Shown in pieces: positions 46,101 through 53,954 of a stretch of DNA of 64,000 nt. The position numbers were made by a program, and so were the translations under genes. The stretch spans positions 2,356,001 to 2,420,000 of the forward strand of contig JADJXR010000001.1 in assembly GCA_016710285.1 (NCBI GenBank), given 5' to 3'. The notes under the pieces are model-generated. The model was not told the DNA's origin, searched no databases, and saw only the letters and a program-made list of their open reading frames with translations. Every line of letters begins with the position of its first letter. Position 1 is the stretch's first letter. Source of the DNA: Chlorobiota bacterium. Lineage in GTDB: Bacteria; Bacteroidota; Ignavibacteria; OLB7.

Positions 46101-47919
46101 GACGCTGATTGCCACCGACCCGCAAGGGGTGGAGTTCCAGTGGTACGACCAACCCACGGGCGGAACCCTTCAGTTTAGCGGCGCGCAGTATCCCGTTGGG
46201 CCGGTCTCGGCATCGCGGACGTGGTATGTGGAGTCGGTCTCGCCCGGGGTTGGCACGCCTTGCGTCAGCACCCGAACGGCGGTGACGGTGGTGGTGAAGG
46301 ACCGCCCCCCCGCGCCAACCATTAGCAACGTGACGGTCTGCCGCGGGGCCGCCGCCACGCTTGCTCCGCTGCCCCTGCGCGATGCCACCTTCCGCTGGTA
46401 CGATTCGGCCACGGGGGGGACGTTGTTGGATTCGGCCCAGACGTTCACAACCGGCGCGCTGGCGGGGGACACCACGTTCTACGTGGAAGCATTCGACACC
46501 GCCAGCCGCTGCGCCAGCGCAACCCGAACAATGGTGAACGTGATGGTGGTGGATGCCCCGGGATCGGCCATTGCCGGACCGAACGCTGCTTGCCAAAACT
46601 CGAAAGGCGTTGCCTACGGCGTGTCGGCGCGGGCAAATCGGATTTACCTTTGGAGCATCAGCGCGAACGGGGCGATTGCCAACGGGCAAGGGACCTCGGC
46701 AATCACGGTGGATTGGAACGCTGCCGGAGCGGGATGGGTACGCCTGCATGAAGAAGACACCGTGACCAAGTGCACCGCCGACACGGTGGTGAACGTGACG
46801 GTGGCGGCCTCGCTGGCCCCGGCAATCACCGCCACCGGAAGCACAACGCTCTGCCAGGGGGATAGCGTGATGTTGGATGCAGGCGCGGGCTACGCGGAAT
46901 ACCGCTGGTCCACCGGCGACAGCACCCAAACAATCACCGTGCGCCAAACCGGAAGCTACAGCGTGACGGTCCGCGATGCGGGGGGATGCTCCGGGCAGTC
47001 GCCAGTTCCGGTCACTGTTCTGGTCCATCCGCTTCCATCGGTTCCGCGTATCACCCAAGCCGACGACACGCTGGCGGCGGTCTCCACCGACTCGATTGCA
47101 AGCTACCAATGGATGCTGGCCGGGTTCCCAATTCCCGGAGCCACCGCGCAGCGGTACGCGCCGGAAGCGGAAGGGAGCTACAGCGTGGCGATTACCGACA
47201 CGAACGGCTGCCGCGGCATCTCGGCCCCGTTCGATTACGTCTCGCTGACCGGCACCGCCGAAGTGGCAATTCTCCCCGCGCAAATTCAGGGCGCGCCGGG
47301 CGATGTTGTGGTTGTTCCGATAGTGCTGGCAACCAGCCAGAACCTAACGCCACGCAACGCAAAGGGGTTTGCCGCAACGCTCCGATTTAACCGCACGCTG
47401 CTGCTTCCGCTGGAAAATGTTGGAACGGTCCAGGGGCAGGATCGGGTGGTGACGATAAGTGGAGAAAGGGCCGAAGGGAACGACACGCTGGCGTTGCTCC
47501 GTTGCGTGGTTCTGCTGGGGGATGCGCAAACCACGCCAATCGCCATTGACACATTTGCTTGGGATGGAGGGAAGGCGCAAGCCACCACCGTTGCCGGAAC
47601 GTTCCTTCTGGATGGAGTTTGCCTAACCGGCGACCGCCGATTAATAGGCCAAACCAGCGCGCTGAAAATCACCGTGCAGCCAAACCCCGCCGGATCCGCC
47701 GCCGCCGAAGCGGCCATCACCCTTGCCGAAGATGGCCCAACCCGCGCCACCGTGGTTGATGCCACCGGGCGCGAACGGCTGCGGCTGCACGATGGCTACG
47801 CACGCCACGGCACGCTGCGGCTTTCAATCGCCACATCCACAATCCCATCGGGCCGTTATTACCTTGTGGTCCACACCCCAACGGATGTGCAAGTTGTGGA
47901 GCTGGAAGTGCGGAAGTGA
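43156..47919 (+). CDS. SBBP-repeat and Ig-like T9SS cargo protein
   Basis: A 1587-residue secreted protein. The frame is open from 42436, but that part overlaps the previous gene out of frame. The start is ATG 43156 or 43171 (MPFRFLLPLLIAAVAAALPA signal peptide). Residues about 30-250 resemble the domain that often precedes SBBP repeats (FIENRGQWNAQAKFLM, YPGVDLRLYPDSGSLRYDF). From about 255 come SBBP beta-propeller repeats (YSTYLGG-x-x-x-D, AYITGVTQSGDFP), about eight of them. From about 707 there are five or six Ig-like repeats of about 85 residues (ICPGESVTLQAKG, WYAAATGGS). A cohesin-like sandwich (about 1365-1490) is followed by a T9SS sorting domain (ITVQPNPAGSAAAE, VVDATGRERL, ELEVRK). 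It likely functions as an extended surface or extracellular protein. Confidence 0.88.
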   Translation: MLIFRMPFRFLLPLLIAAVAAALPARGQTVAAATSSAREFIENRGQWNAQAKFLMQTGDASYWVTSNSIVCDFRQRQHVPTDLRKTNRRMLLSQSATIAGHVVPMEFEGGNPAPFITAISPSATVRNYFLGNDPARWATGVQSYREVWMRGLYPGVDLRLYPDSGSLRYDFHLSPNTPASRIRIRMAGCDSVRVAGNELHFFTSLGMLRHKAPFAYQVVNGRRKQVRCQFVLRGAGLAGFQIEGHDPSLPVVIDPLLYSTYLGGGGGDIGAAITYDKSGKAYVVGSTKSLDFPTKAGAYRTQPDAGNDVFISKLSADGTQLLASTYLGGQGDDVGSGIAVDDKGSVFISGTTSSLNFPTTGGSAQASYKGGADMFAAKLDDALTSINYATYLGGTSTEINDAIAVDNTGAVYLAGTTLSNDYPTVAGSYDVTYNLDNDVVVTKLNPAGSSMVYSTYIGGQRADDATGIAIDGNGSAYITGVTQSGDFPAPNGFDKTYNGNADLFVTKVSANGTALTYSTFVGGTGTEGGGAIAVDDNGAAYITGFTNSGDYPTTPGAFDRQRGGQDMIVTKVAGGGGTLAYSTFLGEVISLGFAISVDKAGAAYVTGATYSNTFPTTKNGYDADYNGSGDVIVVKLRSDGGGLLYSSYIGGGSGDVALGNAVDPGGKLFITGWTVSRDYPTTPGAYDRDYNSAQSASEDAFVTVVPLCENVTLTVADTSICADESVTVTARATGIGALTFDWYDVTNSKPLPAGTVTGGASAQSLSSLTKTTQLQVKVTDGTNCAQTGYITITVRPRPQPPVGDGKIICPGESVTLQAKGEGTATVEWYAAATGGSRLAPGTTFDTPKLNATTTFYAQTVDPDGGCASATRTPITVTVRPRPSVSGVPSPTICAGQSAILSVAPSANATLRWYTVATGGTPVQLGPSYTTPALAGTTTYFVEAYDTITRCTSDPRTAVTVTVRLRPPAPTATFTSACSGQPVTLIATDPQGVEFQWYDQPTGGTLQFSGAQYPVGPVSASRTWYVESVSPGVGTPCVSTRTAVTVVVKDRPPAPTISNVTVCRGAAATLAPLPLRDATFRWYDSATGGTLLDSAQTFTTGALAGDTTFYVEAFDTASRCASATRTMVNVMVVDAPGSAIAGPNAACQNSKGVAYGVSARANRIYLWSISANGAIANGQGTSAITVDWNAAGAGWVRLHEEDTVTKCTADTVVNVTVAASLAPAITATGSTTLCQGDSVMLDAGAGYAEYRWSTGDSTQTITVRQTGSYSVTVRDAGGCSGQSPVPVTVLVHPLPSVPRITQADDTLAAVSTDSIASYQWMLAGFPIPGATAQRYAPEAEGSYSVAITDTNGCRGISAPFDYVSLTGTAEVAILPAQIQGAPGDVVVVPIVLATSQNLTPRNAKGFAATLRFNRTLLLPLENVGTVQGQDRVVTISGERAEGNDTLALLRCVVLLGDAQTTPIAIDTFAWDGGKAQATTVAGTFLLDGVCLTGDRRLIGQTSALKITVQPNPAGSAAAEAAITLAEDGPTRATVVDATGRERLRLHDGYARHGTLRLSIATSTIPSGRYYLVVHTPTDVQVVELEVRK

Positions 47920-47934
47920 TGGCTGACGGAGAGG

Positions 47935-48035
47935 GGTAGCCGCCCCGACCTCCGTCGGGATTAATAAAAGGTCTTTAGCCTTCGGCGACTTTAGCCCTCC
48001 CCTGCCCAGCGGGGGAGGGTTGGGTGGGGGTGATA
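47935..48035 (+). repeat. R2 element followed by R3-like hairpin
   Basis: GTAGCCGCCCCGACCTCCG, AATAAAAGGTCTTTAGCC (core 47970-47980) and then CCCTCCCCTGCCCAGCGGGG form an R2 element truncated into a G/C hairpin of the R3 type. It begins 18 bp after the stop of the T9SS cargo gene and may act as its terminator. Confidence 0.7.
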
Positions 48036-48055
48036 CTAAACACCGATAGGCCTAC

Positions 48056-48320
48056 TAATCCGCCACCGCAGCAGCCCCCTCCCCGCCTCCCCCAATTCTG
48101 GGGGAGGGGCCGACAGAGGTGGCGTGAGTTTCCAAAAGACAGGGAGCAATAGCCAAACCCATTTCCCCCCAGCATTGGGGGGACGCTTCGTCGCTTGCGG
48201 CGAAGCAGGGGGGCGCAAGGCAGGGGAGAGCCAGCGCGAAACCCCGCCCGTTCGGTGGCTTCCCCGAACCCACCCCGCCCTGTCGGGCACCCCTCCGTTG
48301 GAGGGGAACGCTTCGGGAGG
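48056..48320 (-). repeat. Inverted R1-R1b composite repeat
   Basis: Read on the minus strand this is R1 (48236-48320: CCCGAAGCGTTCCCC, GACAGGGCGGGGTG, GAACGGGCGGGG) followed by R1b (CTTCGCCGCAAGCG, CCCCCCAATGCTGGGG, CCCCCAGAATTGGGGGAGG, GCTGCGGTGGCGG). It is the inverted counterpart of 13867-14135. The hsdS gene starts 69 bp further on. No gene is seen in 47920-48388. Confidence 0.8.
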
Positions 48321-48388
48321 ATTGGTGGAAAGATTGAAACGTCGGGAGGCCGTCCATTCCCCCACAATCAACCCATACCCAGAAACCC

Positions 48389-49621
48389 ATGAACTACATC
48401 GAACAAATGGTCGCCGAGCTTTGCCCGAACGGGGTGGAGTTCAAAATGCTTGAAGAGTTAGGCACGACCTATGCCGGCCTCACGGGGAAAAGCAAGGCTG
48501 ATTTCAGCAACGGCAATGCGCGATTTGCTTCCTACAAAAACATCTTCAACAACCTTGCCCTTGATCTTGAAGCCAGTGACTTCGTTCGTGTTGAAGCCGG
48601 AGAGAAGCAGAATGCTGTGACGATGGGGGATGTGCTGTTCACTGGGTCGTCGGAAACACCAGGTGAGGTTGGGATGTCGTCGGTGATTGTTGAGCGTCCA
48701 TCGGAAGCAATCTATCTGAACAGTTTTTGTTTTGGGTATCGGTTCAACGATGATGGATTGCTGTTGCCGGGTTTTTCGAAATACCTTTTCCGCAGCGAAG
48801 CGGTTCGGCAGCAGATAGTGCTGAGCGCAAGCGGGGTGACGCGATTCAATATTTCCAAGAAGCGTTTTTTGAACACCCGCATCCCCCTCCCCCCGCTCCC
48901 CATCCAACAGGAAATCGTGCGGGTGTTGGATACGTTCAGCCAGCTTGTGCGTGAGCTTCAGGCGAACCTGCAGGCGGAGCTTGTGGCACGGCGGAAGCAG
49001 TATCAGTATTACCGTGACCAGTTGCTCAGCTTTGAGGGGCGTAAGGATGTGAGGTGGGGGACGTTGGGGGAGATGTTCGATATGCGTGCAGGCCATCACA
49101 TCTCTGCTCAAAACATCATTGCCGAGCCGGATCAATCTCACCTTTATCCTTGTTTTGGCGGGAATGGAGTTCGGGGTTTTGTTGAGAAGTTCAGCCACGA
49201 TGGAGCCTACTTGCTGATAGGCCGCCAGGGGGCACTGTGCGGAAATGTTCAGCGGGCGCGTGGCAAGTTTTACGCAACCGAGCATGCCGTGGTGGTGACT
49301 GCGAGTGCTGAGATCAATGTGGATTGGGCATTCCACATGCTCACGCTGATGAACCTGAATCAGTACGCGTCAAAATCTGCGCAACCTGGGCTTGCCGTGG
49401 GCAAACTTGCAGAACTCCGGATTGCAGTCCCACCGCTTGCGGAGCAGGAGGAGATCGCGGGCATCCTGGACAAATTCGACGCGTTGGTGAATGACCTTTC
49501 GATTGGCTTGCCGGCAGAGATCGCCGCCCGGCAGAAGCAATACGAATACTACCGCGACCGGCTGCTGACATTTCCGGAGGCCGCACCGCAAGAGGTAGCC
49601 GCCCCGATGAATCGGGGTTGA
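48389..49621 (+). CDS. hsdS: Orphan type I restriction-modification specificity subunit
   Basis: A 410-residue HsdS. It has two target-recognition halves, each closed by a conserved helix: LPPLPIQQEIVRVLDTF then RRKQYQYYRDQLLSF (about 170-215), and VPPLAEQEEIAGILDKF then RQKQYEYYRDRLLTF (about 345-400). The first half carries DVLFTGSSETPGEVGMSSV, the second IGRQGALCGNVQRA. HsdS determines DNA specificity in a complex with HsdM and HsdR, but neither gene is in the window. The gene is enclosed by dispersed repeats, and its last residues (EVAAPMNRG) and stop codon are encoded by the R2 repeat edge at 49594. It may be a mobile specificity module, a relic, or act in trans with an M subunit elsewhere. 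Confidence 0.9.
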   Translation: MNYIEQMVAELCPNGVEFKMLEELGTTYAGLTGKSKADFSNGNARFASYKNIFNNLALDLEASDFVRVEAGEKQNAVTMGDVLFTGSSETPGEVGMSSVIVERPSEAIYLNSFCFGYRFNDDGLLLPGFSKYLFRSEAVRQQIVLSASGVTRFNISKKRFLNTRIPLPPLPIQQEIVRVLDTFSQLVRELQANLQAELVARRKQYQYYRDQLLSFEGRKDVRWGTLGEMFDMRAGHHISAQNIIAEPDQSHLYPCFGGNGVRGFVEKFSHDGAYLLIGRQGALCGNVQRARGKFYATEHAVVVTASAEINVDWAFHMLTLMNLNQYASKSAQPGLAVGKLAELRIAVPPLAEQEEIAGILDKFDALVNDLSIGLPAEIAARQKQYEYYRDRLLTFPEAAPQEVAAPMNRG

Positions 49622-50165
49622 TAAAAGGTCTTTAGCCTTCGGCGCCATCTTCGGTCCTGGGCCCCGATAAAGATCGGGGCCGCTACCCCGACCTCCGTCG
49701 GGATTGATAAAAGGTCTTTAGCCTTCGGTGCCTGGGCAGGCTAAAGACCTGCCGCTACCCCGACTTCGTCGGGATTGCCACCGCAAAAGGTAGCCGAAGG
49801 TCTTTAGCCTTCGGCGCCATCTTCGGTCCTGGGCCTCTTGGCCCCGATAAAGATCGGGGCCGCTACCCCGCCTACGTCGGGATGATCGCCGCAAAAGGTA
49901 GCCGCCCCGACCTACGTCGGGATTAATAAAAGGTCTTTAGCCTTCGGCGTGATCTTCGGTCCTGGGGCCCGATAAAGATCGGGGCCGCTACCCCGACTTC
50001 CTCGGGACGGCACCAACGGAGGTAGCCGAAGGTCTTTAGCCTTCGGCGCCATCTTCGGCCTTCGGCCTCTGGGCAGGCTAAAGACCTGCCGCTACCTTGA
50101 CCTGAGGAGGTAGCCGCCCCGATGAATCGGGGTTGATAAAAGGTCTTTAGCCTTCGGCATCATCT
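49594..50165 (+). repeat. R2 repeat mosaic array
   Basis: About 570 bp made of R2 modules. GGTCTTTAGCC cores lie at 49627, 49713, 49799, 49932, 50031 and 50142, and the reverse GGCTAAAGACC at 49739 and 50076. Other modules are CCCCGATAAAGATCGGGG hairpins (three clear copies) and CCCGACxxxGTCGGG hairpins, with GGTAGC / GCTACC boundaries. The two reversed cores are each in a short perfect hairpin (GGCAGGCTAAAGACCTGCC). Module order varies, as if by repeated insertion or recombination. No coding sequence is credible here. The remainder up to 50466 is leader of the next gene. Confidence 0.85.
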
Positions 50166-50450
50166 TCGGTCTTCTGGCGCAACCGAGAGGGGGGAGAGAA
50201 AGGAGTGACCCCGCAGAACCTGCGTGGATCAAGCAAAAGGAACGCAGGGTTTATCGCCGAAAAATTTCCCCTCTTCGACCGAGCTTTGTTTCACCGCAAG
50301 GCCGTACATTCGTGGCGCGTCCTTCCGCAGGTGGAATGACTGCTTCCCCTTCTGTGGGCAAGTTTCTGCGCGGCTGGCTTCTTACCTCTCTCTGTTGTTG
50401 CTTGGCCGTTTCCCCACAGTTCCAATCCCTTCCGAAATGTTTGATGATGG

Positions 50451-50459
50451 CAAAGGAGG
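50451..50459 (+). promoter_or_regulatory. Strong Shine-Dalgarno deciding the 50467 start
   Basis: AAAGGAGGT lies 7 bp before ATG 50467. It is unusually strong for this region, where most genes lack a clear ribosome binding site. It places the start well downstream of the frame-open position 50224. Confidence 0.85.
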
Positions 50460-50466
50460 TTCCCCT

Positions 50467-53400
50467 ATGTCTCTTGCTTCGTGCTCTGCCAACACTGCTC
50501 GCTTCTTTCTGCTGCTTCTTGCTGAAGCAATACTCTGCGCCGCTGCGTTTGCCCAGCCACCTTCGGCGCGGGATAATCGTGGCCGTGAGTTCTGGTTCAC
50601 CTTCCCGCCGAACTACCACAACGAGGTTCGCTACCAACGCCCGGCCAATGGCGTGATGAGCGATAGCCTGTACGTCTTCATCGCCACCGACCGCCCAACC
50701 TCCGGCCGGATCACGTGGCGCGATAGCATCGGCACGGTGCGCACACGGCAGTTCGCGATTAATTCCGCCCCCTGGCTTTATAAATTTTCGGTGCTGGCCT
50801 ACGGGGTTGAGCTTGCCGGAATCAACAACAACGTTGACGTGGTTCCCAACAGCCAAAACGGGAGGGTTGCCCCGCAATACTTCCGTGTGGAGGCCAACGA
50901 CGATGTGGCGGTGTATGCCATGAGCCAAACCATCACCACCACCGATGCGATGATGGCACTTCCCACCGACGTGCTTGGGACCCGCTACCGCGTGATGAGC
51001 TACTACTCCGATGGCAAGTTCAACAACAATCCGTTCGATACGCTGGAGCTGAACACCACCCCGTCGCAGTTTGCGGTGACGGCAACCGAGGATAACACCT
51101 CCATCACCATCCGCCCCAGCGTTCCGGTGTTTGGCGATAACTCACGGCGGCCTATCTCGCTGATACTGAACCGTGGGGAATCGTTTTTGGTGCAAGCTGA
51201 TATCTCCTCAAGAAGGCTGAATGGGGATTTGACCGGCACGTTGGTGGAGTCCGACAAACCGATTGCCGTTGTGGGAAGCCACCAACGCTCAACAATCCCC
51301 TACGAGTATATCACGGACCTGACCTCCCGCGATTACTTGCTTGAGCAACTTCCGCCAACATCAGTCTGGGGGAACAAATACATCCTTACTCCATTTGCCA
51401 CCGCCGGATTGGATGCGCCCGTTGGCTACGACGTTGCCCGCATCCTTGCCGACTCGAACAATACCGATGTCTACCTTGATGGAACCTTCATCCAGCGGCT
51501 AAGCGCGGGCGCGGTGCTGGACCTTCCGCTAAGCCGCGCAGCGTTGCTGACGGCCAGCCGCCCGATTCTGGTGGCGCAGTACAAGAAATCTTCGCAGACC
51601 CGCAACGATTCCGGCGCGGCGTTCCGGCTGGGCGATCCGTTTATGATTATCGTCCCGCCGCAGAAGCAGTATCTCACTTCCTACGTCTGCTCGAACGTCC
51701 AGATTGACCGCCCGCCAACCGGAAGCGTCTATCAGGAGCAGTACATGACGATCATTGCCCCCACGGCGTTCTTGGGCCAGACGTTGCTGGATGGAGTTCC
51801 GGTGAACCGCTCGCGCTTCCGTCCGGTTGGGAACACCTGCTACTCGTGGGGGATCATCTCCGTGAGTGATGGGGTCCACCGGGTGGAGTGCCCAAAACCG
51901 GTTTGCGTCTATCTCTACGGCTACGGCAAGGCCGACAGCTACGGCTACGTTGCCGGGATGAAGTTCGACGTTTCCCCCGAGCCAGTGGTGGCGGTTCGCG
52001 GCGACACCGCATTCTGCATTGGCGGAACAGCAACGATGCGGGCAAGCGGCGGTGCGGAATATCAATGGAGCGGCGGCGCGGAGCTTAGCTGCACCGATTG
52101 CCCAAACCCCACCGCTACGCCCCAAGCCACCACCACCTATCGGGTGGTAATCACCGATGCCTACGGCTGCATCAGCTACGACAGCGTGCGCGTTGTGGTG
52201 AACCCGCTGCCGGTTGCGGTGGTGGATACTGCCGGGCCAATCTGCGTTGGCGATTCGCGCCAGCTTCGCGCCAGCGGCGGCGGGACGTATCGCTGGGAGC
52301 CTGCCCAGGGCCTAAGCTGCACTGATTGTCCCGACCCAATCGCAACGCCAACATCCACAACAACCTACCGCGTGCAGGTTCGCAACGCCGAAGGCTGCAC
52401 CGATGACGACAGCGTTACCGTGACGGTCCACCCGCTGCCGCAGCCAACCATCTGGCCCGACACGGTGATGTGCGCTGGCGATTCGGCATTTCTTGGAGTT
52501 AGCGGCGGCGTTCGGTACCGCTGGACCCCCGCTGCGGACCTGAGTTGCGACGACTGCCCGAACCCAATCGCCCGCCCGTTTGCCACCACCCGATACGACG
52601 TTGAGGTCTGGAACCAGAACGGCTGCTCGGTGGTCCGTTCGGTGACGGTGGGGGTGCGGCAATGCGAGCGGAAGGCGGAGCTTGCGGTGGATGCCTTCCC
52701 CGCGATTATGATCTGCGACAGTGCCGAGCAATTCTGCCGTTTGGTGAACACCGGCGAAACTCCGGTGCTGGTCCAGGCCATCAAGCTGGTCCAGGCCGAC
52801 GACGGAGCGTTCACGCTTCATGCCGAAAGAATTCAGCTTCCGCGATGGATGGCTCCGGCCGAGGAGTGGAACCTTCCGGTGACGTACCATCCGGTTCGCG
52901 AGGGGCTTGCGCAGGGGATTGTGCGGGCGTATCTGAAAGGGGCGGGGGACTCCCTTTCGGTTGCTATTTCGGCATTGGGGCGGCGGACCACCATGGCCTT
53001 CAAGCTCTATCCCGATCTTGAACTCACGATTCCTGGCGATACCGTCACGTTCCAGCTGGCGTGCACCGCCCCGGCGTGGCAGGATGCCGGGATTACGCGA
53101 TTCACCGCCGAAGCAGCCCTGGATAATTTTGGGATTAGCCCCCAACCAGCAATCCCCGGCCCGGCGTTCCCGCAAGATTGGAAGCTCATTTCCCACGTTG
53201 AGGAACGGGATGGAAAGCGCGTGGTGGTGATGGAAGGGGCCGGCCAAACGCCAATGGCCAGCGGCGGCGTGCTGGCCACGTTCCGCGCACTGGTCACCAT
53301 CAGCGACTCCACCATCTACACCCCCGAATTATCGGTGGCTTGCCCCGAGCGGAGTTTCTGCGTTACTCCATCGGGCATTGCTGAGCCGGTGGAGATTAAC

Positions 53401-53682
53401 CTGTGTGGCGGAACAAACCGGACCATTCTCATCACCCAAGCAATGAACCGGATTGCGGTGCTGGGCGATCAACTCACCTACTCCGTCGCCTTCGGTGGGG
53501 AATGCCGGGTTGAGTTGTACGACCTTCTGGGTCGCCAGATAGAGACGCTGGTAAACGGCGCGGTGGCCGAAGGGGAGCATCACGTTCGGCTGCCGTTGGG
53601 CCGCCTAAGCAGCGGCCTTTATCTTGCCCGCCTAACCATCAACGGAGCTTCGGTGACGGAGCTGGTGGGGGTGGGGAAGTAG
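50467..53682 (+). CDS. IgGFc-binding-type T9SS cargo with Ig/PKD-like repeats
   Basis: A 1071-residue secreted protein. Its start is fixed by a strong ribosome binding site and a signal peptide (FFLLLLAEAILCAAAFAQ). Residues about 35-495 are an IgGFc-binding-type domain close to those at 9274 and 40124 (GREFWFTFPPNYHNE, TTDAMMALPTDVLGTRYRVM, EDNTSITIRPS, LTGTLVESDKPIAVVGSHQR). Three Ig/PKD-like repeats (about 500-730) each carry an LSC[TD]DCP[ND]P motif with two cysteines. Beta-sandwich modules follow, then a T9SS sorting domain (about 990-1071; RVELYDLLGRQIETLV, SSGLYLARLTINGA, final VGVGK). It is the third member of this family in the window. Ligand unknown. Confidence 0.9.
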   Translation: MSLASCSANTARFFLLLLAEAILCAAAFAQPPSARDNRGREFWFTFPPNYHNEVRYQRPANGVMSDSLYVFIATDRPTSGRITWRDSIGTVRTRQFAINSAPWLYKFSVLAYGVELAGINNNVDVVPNSQNGRVAPQYFRVEANDDVAVYAMSQTITTTDAMMALPTDVLGTRYRVMSYYSDGKFNNNPFDTLELNTTPSQFAVTATEDNTSITIRPSVPVFGDNSRRPISLILNRGESFLVQADISSRRLNGDLTGTLVESDKPIAVVGSHQRSTIPYEYITDLTSRDYLLEQLPPTSVWGNKYILTPFATAGLDAPVGYDVARILADSNNTDVYLDGTFIQRLSAGAVLDLPLSRAALLTASRPILVAQYKKSSQTRNDSGAAFRLGDPFMIIVPPQKQYLTSYVCSNVQIDRPPTGSVYQEQYMTIIAPTAFLGQTLLDGVPVNRSRFRPVGNTCYSWGIISVSDGVHRVECPKPVCVYLYGYGKADSYGYVAGMKFDVSPEPVVAVRGDTAFCIGGTATMRASGGAEYQWSGGAELSCTDCPNPTATPQATTTYRVVITDAYGCISYDSVRVVVNPLPVAVVDTAGPICVGDSRQLRASGGGTYRWEPAQGLSCTDCPDPIATPTSTTTYRVQVRNAEGCTDDDSVTVTVHPLPQPTIWPDTVMCAGDSAFLGVSGGVRYRWTPAADLSCDDCPNPIARPFATTRYDVEVWNQNGCSVVRSVTVGVRQCERKAELAVDAFPAIMICDSAEQFCRLVNTGETPVLVQAIKLVQADDGAFTLHAERIQLPRWMAPAEEWNLPVTYHPVREGLAQGIVRAYLKGAGDSLSVAISALGRRTTMAFKLYPDLELTIPGDTVTFQLACTAPAWQDAGITRFTAEAALDNFGISPQPAIPGPAFPQDWKLISHVEERDGKRVVVMEGAGQTPMASGGVLATFRALVTISDSTIYTPELSVACPERSFCVTPSGIAEPVEINLCGGTNRTILITQAMNRIAVLGDQLTYSVAFGGECRVELYDLLGRQIETLVNGAVAEGEHHVRLPLGRLSSGLYLARLTINGASVTELVGVGK

Positions 53683-53792
53683 TAGGGTTGGGGAAGGGGT
53701 GGCGCAGCCATGCATCATGCTTCCTCCATTCCCTCTTCTTCGGGGTTGCGTTGATTGCACAGAATCCGTAAAGAACACGAAGCAGAATTCCC

Positions 53793-53842
53793 CCAAAGCC
53801 TTGCTGCGCCAGCCCTTTTGGGCTGAAGTGGCGGGGCTTTGG
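53793..53842 (+). terminator. Nested hairpin, possible terminator
   Basis: An outer stem CCAAAGCC / GGCTTTGG encloses an inner CAGCCC-TTTT-GGGCTG hairpin, about 110 bp after the IgGFc-binding gene. The tail CCTTGTTGG is weak. It is the only notable structure in the 270-bp gap before the aminotransferase gene. Confidence 0.45.
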
Positions 53843-53954
53843 CCTTGTTGGAAGCATAGCCATCTCTATCTGTTGCTTTTATTCTTCGGGCTTGCATAAT
53901 CCCGCTGCATCCCTATCTTCCCAGTCCACACAGAACCATACCGAAGGTGTTGCT

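Noticed and set aside
49594..50165. CRISPR array or integron attC array
   Set aside because: Cores repeat irregularly, in both orientations, with repeated rather than unique intervening sequence. No integrase and no core sites of the attC type.
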